A stretch of 32,881 bases of DNA from Lysobacterales bacterium 63-13 (GTDB lineage Bacteria; Pseudomonadota; Gammaproteobacteria; Xanthomonadales; Rhodanobacteraceae). The position numbers were made by a program, and so were the translations under genes. This document shows positions 1-7,702 of this stretch, in pieces. A model generated the notes under the pieces. The model ran no database searches and was not told the origin of the DNA. It saw nothing but the letters and a program-made list of their open reading frames with translations. The stretch's first letter is position 1, and each line of letters opens with the position of its first letter. The DNA is taken from assembly GCA_001899855.1 (NCBI GenBank), contig MKWR01000001.1, positions 1 to 32,881 of the forward strand. The letters are read 5' to 3'.

Positions 1-110
1 CCCAACGCTCGGAGTTACACTCCGACCAAGCCGAAGGAGCCTTCCCTCGGCTTCCATCCCTGGTCAATTTTCAACGAGCAGAGATGGTCAGTTTTCAACG
101 AGCGCCAACA
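1..110. mobile_element. Right end of an IS21-like insertion sequence (partial)
   Basis: Two near-identical 18-bp direct repeats (GGTCAATTTTCAACGAGC at 62-79 and GGTCAGTTTTCAACGAGC at 86-103) lie 24 bp apart and are followed by GCCAACA ending at 110. On the opposite strand the terminus reads TGTTGGCGC, which fits the TG...CA ends and multiple internal transposase-binding repeats of the IS21 family. No istA/istB gene is in the window, so the body of the element must lie to the left. The family is assigned from end structure only. Confidence 0.6.
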
Positions 111-1001
111 ATTCAGCCGCTCAACTCCGGATGGGGAAACGGCCCGAAGTTACTATCCGAAACGGAATACTTTTCTCGCCTTCGGAATAGTCCGGGGCTG
201 CATGAGGCACTCGTTGTTCTTTACGGCGCCATAAGACTCGCAATCGGAACTCTCACAGCGCGCCGGAATGGTGAGCTTCAGGACCTAGTCGCAGGAGACT
301 GTCTGGACGGTACACGTACGAGACTAGTGTTTCGAAACAGAAAATCTGGTTTCGCTGATTTTAGAGAGTTGGAAGCACGACCCATTCCGCCTGTTGCCGT
401 GCGGTTCATTGAGCAATTAGAGAGGCTCCAGTCCGGCCTACTTTCCATCGGAGCAATCTCATCCCTAACATTTATATTTGCTCCACCTAGGCAGTTTGGC
501 AGTGGCGCTCTGTGCGAGCGAGCGGCTTGTTCCAGTGCCTACAACTCTACTCTAGACTTATTTTGTGATTGGGCAGAAACCGATCTCGATAGTGAAGGGT
601 GCAGGCACTACATTCGACATCATCAACTCCGTCGCTTCTTCTCGATGCTCTTTTTTTGGGGCGGTGGTTTCGGCGGACTGGATACGTTGCGTTGGTTCTT
701 GGGCCATACCGACGCGGAGCACCTTTGGCACTACATCACGGAGTTCACTCCGGGAGCCACGCTTCGTTCCGTCTCAGCGGAATGGACTGTCTACGCCGTA
801 AAACATGCCACGGTCGAAGCGGAACTCCTTGGTGCTGAGTTGGCTGAGCATTTCGGAACCACCGACTTCTCAATCATTGAAGAGGTTACGCTTCAGTCCT
901 ACGTTGAGGACTTGATAGAGAGTGGTCGACTTATCGTTGAACCGCAATTCCTCGACGGAGGCCGCCGTCATCGAATCGCAGTGGTCCTCAAACCCAGGTG
1001 A
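84..1001 (+). CDS. Tyrosine recombinase, N-terminus replaced by IS21-like end
   Basis: Catalytic half of a phage-integrase-type tyrosine recombinase, which cuts and rejoins DNA through a 3'-phosphotyrosine. Visible residues are Arg60 or 61 in TARRNGEL, the HxxR box at His180/Arg183, LGHT at 206-209 (His208) and a candidate nucleophile Tyr217 in LWHYI. The N-terminal DNA-binding domain is absent. The first nine residues are encoded by the end of the IS21-like element, and the frame stays open to the left window edge, so the ATG at 84 is probably not the native start. The gene is therefore most likely a disrupted 5'-truncated copy. Its stop is 3 bp before the next gene's ATG, so it once headed an operon with the coiled-coil protein and the second integrase. 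The catalytic family is clear; activity is doubtful. Confidence 0.75.
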   Translation: MVSFQRAPTIQPLNSGWGNGPKLLSETEYFSRLRNSPGLHEALVVLYGAIRLAIGTLTARRNGELQDLVAGDCLDGTRTRLVFRNRKSGFADFRELEARPIPPVAVRFIEQLERLQSGLLSIGAISSLTFIFAPPRQFGSGALCERAACSSAYNSTLDLFCDWAETDLDSEGCRHYIRHHQLRRFFSMLFFWGGGFGGLDTLRWFLGHTDAEHLWHYITEFTPGATLRSVSAEWTVYAVKHATVEAELLGAELAEHFGTTDFSIIEEVTLQSYVEDLIESGRLIVEPQFLDGGRRHRIAVVLKPR

Positions 1002-1004
1002 TCT

Positions 1005-1595
1005 ATGTCAGATCGTTCTGAAAAAATAGCCAATCGCCTACAGGCCGACGCGAAAAGTGTAGAGGCTCTATCTCATCTTCTCCGAAGCGTAGGTGATGGT
1101 CCAGAGTCGTATGCCGACAACGTGAGCCTCGGAGCCGCACTTCGATCGCAAGGGGCGCTCGCAAAGTATTCGGAAGCAACGCTAGGTATTACGCCGATGA
1201 GTCTGAATCATCAAAAACGTGTTGCCGAACGTTGCTTTGGGAGCTATGACATCTTGGATGCTCTCAGAAAGAACGCTCGCCGGTGCAGCCTCTCCGCAAA
1301 GGTGCGTCAGGATCGAACAAAGCAAGGCAGCAAAGCCGATCTTCAGGCGAAGGTAAAGGAGATAGAACACGAGCGCGTATTGCTTCTACAAGATCTGTTC
1401 ATTCTTCAGCGTGCCTATGATCTACGTTGCTTGCAGGCTCGAACTTACGCGCAGGCAGCAGACACAGCAACGCAGACCCGTTGCCTAAAAGAGCAGCGGG
1501 AGCTCGATGCGTCATTTTCTCTGCGACTTAAGCCCATTCCAGCGAGCAATGTCAGCTATTTACCTGGAGCGCACAAGAATGCGCACAATCGATAG
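1005..1595 (+). CDS. Coiled-coil protein of a recombinase operon
   Basis: A 196-residue protein without a domain I can name. The N-terminal third is helical with a segment (SLGAALRSQGALAKYSEATLG, then MSLNHQKRVAE) that resembles a small helical DNA-binding unit. Residues of roughly 105-135 (SKADLQAKVKEIEHERVLLL) look like a coiled coil, followed by a Cys/Gln/Ala-rich helix. It starts 3 bp after the truncated recombinase and its end overlaps the start of the next integrase, so it is translationally linked to both. Small accessory proteins next to two tyrosine recombinases are known from gamma-mobile-trio and Tn554-type elements. I infer a comparable accessory or targeting role but cannot assign it to either family by sequence. 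Confidence 0.6.
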   Translation: MSDRSEKIANRLQADAKSVEALSHLLRSVGDGPESYADNVSLGAALRSQGALAKYSEATLGITPMSLNHQKRVAERCFGSYDILDALRKNARRCSLSAKVRQDRTKQGSKADLQAKVKEIEHERVLLLQDLFILQRAYDLRCLQARTYAQAADTATQTRCLKEQRELDASFSLRLKPIPASNVSYLPGAHKNAHNR

Positions 1596-2994
1596 TCAGC
1601 TCCATGTTCTCTCGCGCGAAGACTATCTGGCACCGACGTTCGTTGATGTCTTCGGAGGAGTCCACACACGTCCCGCGAATAACTTGCCGCTTGTAATTTG
1701 GCCAGATGGGAGTTGGTGCCACTCCGGGAACTCCTTCATCCGTGACCTCTTTGAACGAAACCTCTCTCGTCGTAACCGCGGTGGTTCTCTTTCCGTTGCA
1801 GTTGCCAGTCTTTCCCATTTGCTCAGGTATTGCTGGGTACGGAAGATCGACCCACTGGATCTTTCTGATTCCCAATTTACCGAATTGATCGGTGAGCTTC
1901 TCGCAGAGAGACATCACACCCATCCAGATCGGCCAAAACGCGGAGCCAATCGAGTGATCGCGATTGGTCGGACGTGCCTACAATATTTGTTCTCCGTTTC
2001 TCAGTATCAAGGCGATAACTTTCTGGTCGGCCCTGAGGGTCGTATACGTGCTCAGCTTAAAGAGTTTCAAGTGTCTGTGGGGAAAGGTGGTCAAGGCAGA
2101 ACTAAGACGGTTCGGTTTTGGGATCACGCAGCCTTACCTAGTCCTGGCGCGCTGGGTACACGTTCGCCTATTTCGACAAAGAAAATTGTCGAGTTGCGCA
2201 GTGCAGTTTATGCACTCTCCAAATCACCGCATATTAGGCTGCGCCGTCATGTGATTTTGAAGCTTTTAGAGATAACAGGTGGTCGACGTGGCGAGATCGC
2301 GGAAATATCAGTCAAATCCATTTTGGAGGCAAGCAGAATGGAAAGACCGATGCTTTGTATCCCTACGCTGAAGACGAGGCGGGGTTGCACGCCGTATCGC
2401 TACGTTCCGATATCACGATCCGACGTTGCATTTTTACTTCAGTATGTCGAGGTCCATCGTCGAGCTGTCATCCGTCGCAGGAAAGCCGGCAAGCCTGATC
2501 ACGGCCTACTTCTGGTGAGCGAGGTATCTGGCGAACCATTGAAGGCGACCTCAATCACGCAAGAGATTCGATTCCTCGCTAAGGAAGCTGGAATTGCTGA
2601 GAAAGCATGTCCGCACATGTTTCGCCATCGCTTCATTACAAAGCTTTTCGTTGCGCTGATCGAACAGCACCGCGTTGCCAACCCAGAGGCCTTTCGCAGC
2701 ATGCTGCTCAGCGGGGAAGAGCTGAAAACGAAAGTATCTGAGTGGACTGGAACGCGCCCGGAGTCATTGGACGCGTATATCGATTTGGCGTTCGATGAGG
2801 TGGCGGGTTTCAAGAAGATTTTTGACTTGGTGACGGTCGGGCTGACGGTAGATAGCTTTCTTGGTAGCCTGGAATGCGAGATGCAACGACTTAGCATTGG
2901 TGATGATCCGCACTTGGTCGCCGGTCGTCTAGTAGATCTAGCAAGGGCACTGAAAGGAGACCTTTTGACCGCTCGCTCAAATAGAAGCGAGTAA
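1579..2994 (+). CDS. Tyrosine integrase (intact)
   Basis: A 471-residue phage-integrase-type recombinase. Counting from this start, the catalytic set is complete: Arg236 (TGGRRGE), Lys265 (TLKTRRG), the H-x-x-R box His346/Arg349 (PHMFRHRF), Trp389 at the usual His/Trp position and Tyr400 (LDAYIDL). The N-terminal half would hold the core-binding domain. The frame is open from 1507, but that start would overlap the upstream gene by 89 bp. The ATG at 1579 has GGAG nine bases upstream and overlaps by only 17 bp, so I prefer it; 1549 is another option. It is the only apparently functional recombinase of the left module and is the best candidate for mobilising the adjoining DNA. An attachment site is not visible. 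Confidence 0.85.
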   Translation: MRTIDSQLHVLSREDYLAPTFVDVFGGVHTRPANNLPLVIWPDGSWCHSGNSFIRDLFERNLSRRNRGGSLSVAVASLSHLLRYCWVRKIDPLDLSDSQFTELIGELLAERHHTHPDRPKRGANRVIAIGRTCLQYLFSVSQYQGDNFLVGPEGRIRAQLKEFQVSVGKGGQGRTKTVRFWDHAALPSPGALGTRSPISTKKIVELRSAVYALSKSPHIRLRRHVILKLLEITGGRRGEIAEISVKSILEASRMERPMLCIPTLKTRRGCTPYRYVPISRSDVAFLLQYVEVHRRAVIRRRKAGKPDHGLLLVSEVSGEPLKATSITQEIRFLAKEAGIAEKACPHMFRHRFITKLFVALIEQHRVANPEAFRSMLLSGEELKTKVSEWTGTRPESLDAYIDLAFDEVAGFKKIFDLVTVGLTVDSFLGSLECEMQRLSIGDDPHLVAGRLVDLARALKGDLLTARSNRSE

Positions 2995-3124
2995 CAGTTT
3001 TTTGGCGTAGACCGGAATTGCTTGTCCCGGCGAAGGGAATTTCATGCGTAAAACTCGATTGACAACCAGTATCGAAGTTCATGTGTAGGGTGCCAGTGCC
3101 TCGGTGGTCGAAATCGCACAACTT

Positions 3125-3144
3125 GTGCAGGAAATTTCCTACAC
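3125..3144. promoter_or_regulatory. 20-bp palindrome, candidate operator
   Basis: GTGCAGGAAATTTCCTACAC is palindromic except for one C/A pair (core AGGAAATTTCCT). It lies 55 bp upstream of the RHH gene start, where an autoregulatory operator would be expected. A copy matching at 18 of 20 positions is found at 19629-19648. No experimental motif is known to me, so the operator role is inferred from position and symmetry. Confidence 0.45.
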
Positions 3145-3198
3145 TCATGCCGTTCAAGAAGTGTCGACAGCGCCCGATAGTGGCACCACAATGGCACC

Positions 3199-3405
3199 AT
3201 GAATTTAAAATCTGGCAACGTTCGAGACTTTGATCGCATTAATCTGCGGCTTTCGGCCGAAACGTTTGCGGCGCTCGATACGGCACGCACCGTTCGTCCC
3301 GGTAGTGTTTCACGCAACACTTGGATCACTGAAGCAATCGCTGAGAAGCTTACACGCGAGGGAGTCGCGAATAGTCGACTCGAAAGAGAAGTCGCCAATG
3401 GCTAA
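3199..3405 (+). CDS. Ribbon-helix-helix DNA-binding protein
   Basis: A 68-residue protein with the RHH (Arc/CopG-like) pattern: a short beta strand (RINLRLS), a helix (AETFAALDTAR), a turn with SVSRNTWI and a second helix (TEAIAEKLTRE). RHH dimers insert the strand into the DNA major groove and often repress their own operon. It overlaps the methyltransferase start by 8 bp, so it is the first gene of the cassette and probably controls it. This would be analogous to C-proteins of restriction-modification loci, although those are normally HTH proteins. The bases just before the ATG hold a direct repeat (TGGCACCA twice, 3181-3198), and a 20-bp palindrome lies further upstream. Either may be its operator. 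Confidence 0.75.
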   Translation: MNLKSGNVRDFDRINLRLSAETFAALDTARTVRPGSVSRNTWITEAIAEKLTREGVANSRLEREVANG

Positions 3406-4546
3406 GTTCTATGAATTTTTCGCTGGTGGAGGCATGGCGCGCGCAGGGCTTGGAGCTGAATGGGAATGTGTCTTCGCCAACGACTTCGATCACAAGAAGG
3501 GCCTGACATACCAAGCGAATTGGGGGACGAATGGTGAGTTGAGAGTTGGCGATGTCAAGCAACTCACAGCCGCTGATCTACCAGGCACCGCCGATTTGGT
3601 GTGGGGTTCATTTCCCTGTCAGGACCTGTCGCTCGCCGGTGGCGGTGCAGGCCTTCGTGGCGAACGCTCGGGTACCTACTATCCCTTCTGGGATATAATT
3701 AGGGGGCTGATCGCAGACAATCGCGCCCCCAAATTGATTGCACTCGAGAACGTGTGCGGCACCTTGACGTCCCACGGCGGCAAGGACTTTCAAGCAATTT
3801 GTCAAACGTTTGCAGATGCAGGCTATCGTTGCGGCGCAGTGGTTATAAATGCAGCGCTCTTCCTACCGCAATCTCGGCCGCGACTTTTTGTGATCGGTAT
3901 TCATGCCGACGTGAAAGTGGATCCAGTGCTGATTGCGCCCGGTCCAATTGAGCCTTTCCATACGCGAGGACTTCAAAGCGCCGTAGACCGGTTGCCTGCC
4001 GGGCTGCAGGAAATGATGTTGTGGTGGAACGTACCCACACCTAGCCGACGCAACACCACATTCGCCAACATGATTGAGGAGAACCCGACGAGCGTTTCTT
4101 GGCATACGCCAGCGGAAACTCAGCAACTGTTGGCCATGATGTCACCGCTAAATCTTGCCAAGGTGAACGCTGCCAAGCGCGCAGGGCATCGTGTTGTAGG
4201 TGGCGTCTATAAGCGCACGCGGCTTAACGAGAAGGGCTTGAAGGTTCAACGTGCGGAGGTTCGTTTCGATGACATTTCGGGATGCCTTCGCACGCCATCT
4301 GGGGGATCGAGCCGGCAAGTGATTGTCGTCATTGACGGCACCAAAATTCGATCGCGTCTGATCTCTGCTCGCGAAACTGCACGCCTAATGGGCTTGGACG
4401 AAGGCTACAAGCTGCCTCGCAATTACAATGAGGCCTATCACCTTACCGGCGACGGCGTGGCGGTTCCGGTGGTCCGCCATATTGCCCACTACCTCTTGGA
4501 GCCCTTGTTGGACATGGCGAATGCGGTCGAGCGGGTTGCTGCATGA
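3398..4546 (+). CDS. DNA (cytosine-5-)-methyltransferase
   Basis: A 382-residue Dcm-type enzyme that transfers a methyl group from S-adenosylmethionine to C5 of cytosine. Motif I FAGGGMARAGL is at 8-18 (SAM binding), motif IV GSFPCQDLS carries the catalytic Cys74, motif VI ENV is at 117-119, motif VIII QSRPR at 158-162, and motif X (LTGDGVAVPVV) lies near the C-terminus. All key motifs are intact. The open frame reaches back to 3230, but that part overlaps the RHH gene; the ATG at 3398 begins exactly at MAKFYEFFAG, where the family starts. The stop overlaps the next start as ATGA. The target-recognition region (about 185-290) gives no hint of the recognised sequence. In this context it is presumably the self-protecting modification enzyme. 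Confidence 0.95.
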   Translation: MAKFYEFFAGGGMARAGLGAEWECVFANDFDHKKGLTYQANWGTNGELRVGDVKQLTAADLPGTADLVWGSFPCQDLSLAGGGAGLRGERSGTYYPFWDIIRGLIADNRAPKLIALENVCGTLTSHGGKDFQAICQTFADAGYRCGAVVINAALFLPQSRPRLFVIGIHADVKVDPVLIAPGPIEPFHTRGLQSAVDRLPAGLQEMMLWWNVPTPSRRNTTFANMIEENPTSVSWHTPAETQQLLAMMSPLNLAKVNAAKRAGHRVVGGVYKRTRLNEKGLKVQRAEVRFDDISGCLRTPSGGSSRQVIVVIDGTKIRSRLISARETARLMGLDEGYKLPRNYNEAYHLTGDGVAVPVVRHIAHYLLEPLLDMANAVERVAA

Positions 4547-5403
4547 GCGCCATACCCTGCGAGCAGGATAGCGATCTGCGAGCGCAAATCGAGTTGTTCG
4601 CCGAGGTCCTCAAGACCCAGGCGCATCGGCTAGGCAATCACGGGTTGAACGAACGCGACTTCTACAATTCAGGTCTTTTCCGCGGCGCCGTTGAGCGCGT
4701 GCGAGGGCAGTTCTCCGCATCAATGGGTGCCAAGCGTGAGTTCGTACAACATGTCCTCAATTACATGGAGGATGAGAAATTTATCGCAGGATGGGACCCG
4801 ACGGGAGATTCGAAACGCAACGATTATTTAGTGCGCTTGCTAAGTGGTCGCACCGCCGTTATCGACCTGAAAGGTTGCCTCGACGGCAACAACACCAACA
4901 TATTCGAGCGGCCGGCTAATGCCGACGAATTCGTAATCTGGAGCATCTGCACCAATCTTGGAGCCGATCCCAGGCGGAATGTATGGTCCGGGATTCACAC
5001 CCGTCTAAGTGCTGAGATGATCTCTCGAAATCAGCGCGTCGATGGCGTGATCGTATGGGCTATGGCCTGCGCTACCATTGGCCGCCCATGTCCCAAGGTG
5101 ATCGGTAGTCCCAACAAGGACCGCCACACAGAAATCGGGCCTTTCCAAGTTCCGCCCGCGTGTATCTACCTGTTTCCCAGCACACTGCCGTCGATCGGAA
5201 CCCCTACCGTCTCATCGCAACCGATCGAGAGTGTTGAGCTGCTTTCTGCCTTCCATCGCTGTTTCAACGGCAACGATGCAGAGTTGAACCATGTCGATTT
5301 CGAGCTACGGCAAACTGGGCCTGAGTTGATGAGAAAAACTACAATTCGGCGCGCGGGCACCATCCAAAAAGTGTCGGAGATGTCGGGTATTCGGCGTGTC
5401 TAA
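4543..5403 (+). CDS. Cysteine-rich putative restriction subunit A
   Basis: A 286-residue protein that I do not recognise by name, coupled to the methyltransferase by a 4-bp ATGA overlap. It is clearly paralogous to the second gene downstream (5529-6380): five cysteines align (Cys112, 136, 176, 183, 207), as do VDGVI near 166, RPCPK at 181-185 and PPxC near 205. A hydrophobic strand ending in IDLK (107-110) just before the first cysteine could be the (D/E)xK half of a PD-(D/E)XK nuclease core, with acidic residues at 85-94 upstream. This is inference from pattern only. The position directly behind a C5-methyltransferase is the classical place for a type II restriction endonuclease. An alternative is a zinc-binding regulatory subunit. 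Confidence 0.6.
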   Translation: MSAIPCEQDSDLRAQIELFAEVLKTQAHRLGNHGLNERDFYNSGLFRGAVERVRGQFSASMGAKREFVQHVLNYMEDEKFIAGWDPTGDSKRNDYLVRLLSGRTAVIDLKGCLDGNNTNIFERPANADEFVIWSICTNLGADPRRNVWSGIHTRLSAEMISRNQRVDGVIVWAMACATIGRPCPKVIGSPNKDRHTEIGPFQVPPACIYLFPSTLPSIGTPTVSSQPIESVELLSAFHRCFNGNDAELNHVDFELRQTGPELMRKTTIRRAGTIQKVSEMSGIRRV

Positions 5404-5528
5404 TTCTCGAAGAAACTGCTCTCAGACTTCGTCTGCCGTTCTGATTCGCTGGTCAAAGCACCCTTTGGGTCGTTGAACTTGGAAGGACATTCGTTCAGTG
5501 AGTCTTAAATCAACACGGGGAATTTCTA

Positions 5529-6380
5529 ATGCCAGGTGAAACAGCCGCGCCATGCCGACATCCAGGAGCTCCACCTGATGAGATTATCGATCTCGTGGCG
5601 ACTGCGGTTAAATCTCTCGCATCAGACGTCGCATACCTCAAGAGTCGAGGACTCACACCGCAAGACTTTGCGCTCGCATTACCGGCAGCAATCCAGCGTA
5701 TCCGCGGGAGCGCTGCTGCAAGCAATTCCGATCGTCGGGTGTTCCTAGCGGACGTGTTTCGCCACATGGCTGATGTCGGCGCGATCACCCGGTTTGAGGT
5801 GCCGCAATACGGGGACGACACGGTCTACCGTCTTTACGTCAAAGGCTTGGGTAGTGTCGCGATCATTCAGAAGGGATGCCCCGACGGCAGGCATAGTAGC
5901 GTGGCATGGTCTGCGCCCGACTGGGCTGAAGAGACCTACTTGTGGTGGCTTTGCGATAGCCTCCAGTATGAACCAGGCGAGCATGTCGCCAAAGGCGTGA
6001 ACCGGCTTCGGAACCGCTTCTTTTCCAAAGAATACATTGATGCGGTTGATGGTGTGATCTTTCACAACGCTACCTGCGGTACTGCGTTGCGACCGTGCCC
6101 AAAGATGGGACGCGCAATTGCGATAAACGAACGGATGGTACCTCCACCCTGTGTATGGGTCATGCCCGAGAGAGCGGACGGCAACGACTGGAATTGGGAT
6201 GGTTCCCGCATCCGAAAATTTCCTAGGTTATTGCTGTCGGCTTTCGGCGTTGGCGAAGAAGAGGTGCCGCTTTACACCGGCCATGTTGGATTTCTGAAGG
6301 GAACGAGAGGAACTCGGACCACCATATCATCCAGGTATGGAGCAGGGTCGACCACGACATACAGGAGTGACTCACGTTGA
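5529..6380 (+). CDS. Cysteine-rich putative restriction subunit B (paralogue of A)
   Basis: A 283-residue paralogue of the preceding gene, separated from it by 125 bp with a GGGGA box ahead of the ATG. The aligned cysteines are 117, 142, 183, 190 and 208, with nearly the same spacing as in subunit A. The strand before the first cysteine ends in IIQK, so a PD-(D/E)XK core would here have Gln in place of Asp, a change that is tolerated in Mrr-like nucleases. VDGVIFHNATCG, RPCPKM and PPPCVWV are the most conserved stretches. Its TGA overlaps the TTG start of the ParB-like gene. Tandem non-identical copies suggest a heterodimer, perhaps for an asymmetric target, or one catalytic and one regulatory copy. 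Function unproven. Confidence 0.6.
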   Translation: MPGETAAPCRHPGAPPDEIIDLVATAVKSLASDVAYLKSRGLTPQDFALALPAAIQRIRGSAAASNSDRRVFLADVFRHMADVGAITRFEVPQYGDDTVYRLYVKGLGSVAIIQKGCPDGRHSSVAWSAPDWAEETYLWWLCDSLQYEPGEHVAKGVNRLRNRFFSKEYIDAVDGVIFHNATCGTALRPCPKMGRAIAINERMVPPPCVWVMPERADGNDWNWDGSRIRKFPRLLLSAFGVGEEEVPLYTGHVGFLKGTRGTRTTISSRYGAGSTTTYRSDSR

Positions 6381-7702
6381 ATCCCGTAATTGATCAGGAA
6401 CGAGCCGACTTTCTCGCAACACGTGTTGCGGGTGCGAAACTCCAACTCTTGCCACAATGGATGCGCCCGGAAAAGGAATTGCCGGTCGTCAATTTGCCAG
6501 TTGAATGGGTTTGTTTTTCAACACTCAATCACCGCACACGTGCCGAGCAGATGCGGGTAATCATGACGAGTGGTGTTGGCGACCTTTTTAACGGTGACCC
6601 GATGGGCCAAGCCGCTCAGGCTGCCCAACTCAAAATTCTCTCCGAGCAAGAGGGATTTGAGGAACTAAAGCAGGATCTTCGCGAACGAGGTCAACAAGAA
6701 CCCGCAGTCGTCACGGCGGAAGGTGTTTTGATCAATGGGAACAGGCGATCTGCAGGCCTACGGAACTTGTGGCTCGGGGAGGGCCTACCTTCTGCACGAT
6801 ATGTGCGAGCGTATGTATTGCCGTCCGATGCGACGACGGATGAACTGATCGATCTAGAAACCGAATTGCAGGTCGCGAAGGACTATCGTGAAGACTATTC
6901 CTGGGTCAACGAGGCGCTCCTCATCGAGGAGATCTTCGAATCATCAAACAAGGATTGGGATCGGGTTGCTTCGCGAATGCGCCTCAAACCCTCGGAGGTC
7001 AGGGTGCAGTATGAAAAACTGCAGCAGCTCCATCAACTGGTCGCGATGTCGAACAGCACTCGGTACCACGCGGATTTTGTTGCGAACGAATCCGCGTTTG
7101 AAGAACTCTCCAAACACGTCAAGGACAAATCCCCGGCGGAAGCTGCCTCGGTTCGCAGCGTGTACTTTCTGGGCACGCTGGCGGGTGTCAACTACCGCGA
7201 CCTACGGCACTTACGGCGAAAAGATGCGAGTTCGTTTGTTCGCGCAGAATTCGCTAGCGACCCGACGCTGACATCGCTACTCACGGTCGTCAATTCCACA
7301 GAAGCCAATGCGACGGACGATTTGATCGAAGATGTTCTCGGTGATGACCGTGGTACTGCTGACAACGAAAATGCAGACCTGACGTCCGTCCTTTCCTTTT
7401 TGGCTCAGCGTAAGCCTGATGAAATCGTCCCCCTTCCAGGGGGCGGCGAAGTGCCGATCGACAATCTCTTGGCATCTGTCAAGAACGCTGTGAACGCAGC
7501 GGCTAACGAGGCCAATGAGGACAGCAAGGATGCGCAAGCTGTCGTAGTCCCGATCGTTCGACTTACATCCGCGCGTGATGAGTTAATCCGTGTCGGTACG
7601 TCCTTAGCCAAGGCGCGTTCACACTACGACTGGGATGAAGAGATTTTCAAGACGCGGTTGTACGAGGTGAAGGCAGCGCTCGCGCATATTGAGACCCTCT
7701 GA
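6377..7702 (+). CDS. ParB/sulfiredoxin-fold (ParB N-terminal-like) protein
   Basis: A 441-residue protein. Residues 103-130 carry the ParB/Srx signature: a stretch ending RGQQEPAVV, then VLINGNRRSAGL with GNRR at 121-124. In the superfamily this motif binds nucleotide or phosphate (CTP in ParB, ATP in sulfiredoxin; some members are nucleases). The middle is helical, like the HTH part of ParB proteins, and the C-terminal half is acidic. The start is TTG at 6377, supported by AGGAG at 6363-6367 nine bases upstream and a TTGA overlap with the previous stop. The stop overlaps the helicase ATG by one base. ParB-like proteins accompany phosphorothioation, deazaguanine and other restriction-type loci. 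Here it is probably a DNA- or nucleotide-sensing subunit of the cassette. Confidence 0.8.
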   Translation: MNPVIDQERADFLATRVAGAKLQLLPQWMRPEKELPVVNLPVEWVCFSTLNHRTRAEQMRVIMTSGVGDLFNGDPMGQAAQAAQLKILSEQEGFEELKQDLRERGQQEPAVVTAEGVLINGNRRSAGLRNLWLGEGLPSARYVRAYVLPSDATTDELIDLETELQVAKDYREDYSWVNEALLIEEIFESSNKDWDRVASRMRLKPSEVRVQYEKLQQLHQLVAMSNSTRYHADFVANESAFEELSKHVKDKSPAEAASVRSVYFLGTLAGVNYRDLRHLRRKDASSFVRAEFASDPTLTSLLTVVNSTEANATDDLIEDVLGDDRGTADNENADLTSVLSFLAQRKPDEIVPLPGGGEVPIDNLLASVKNAVNAAANEANEDSKDAQAVVVPIVRLTSARDELIRVGTSLAKARSHYDWDEEIFKTRLYEVKAALAHIETL

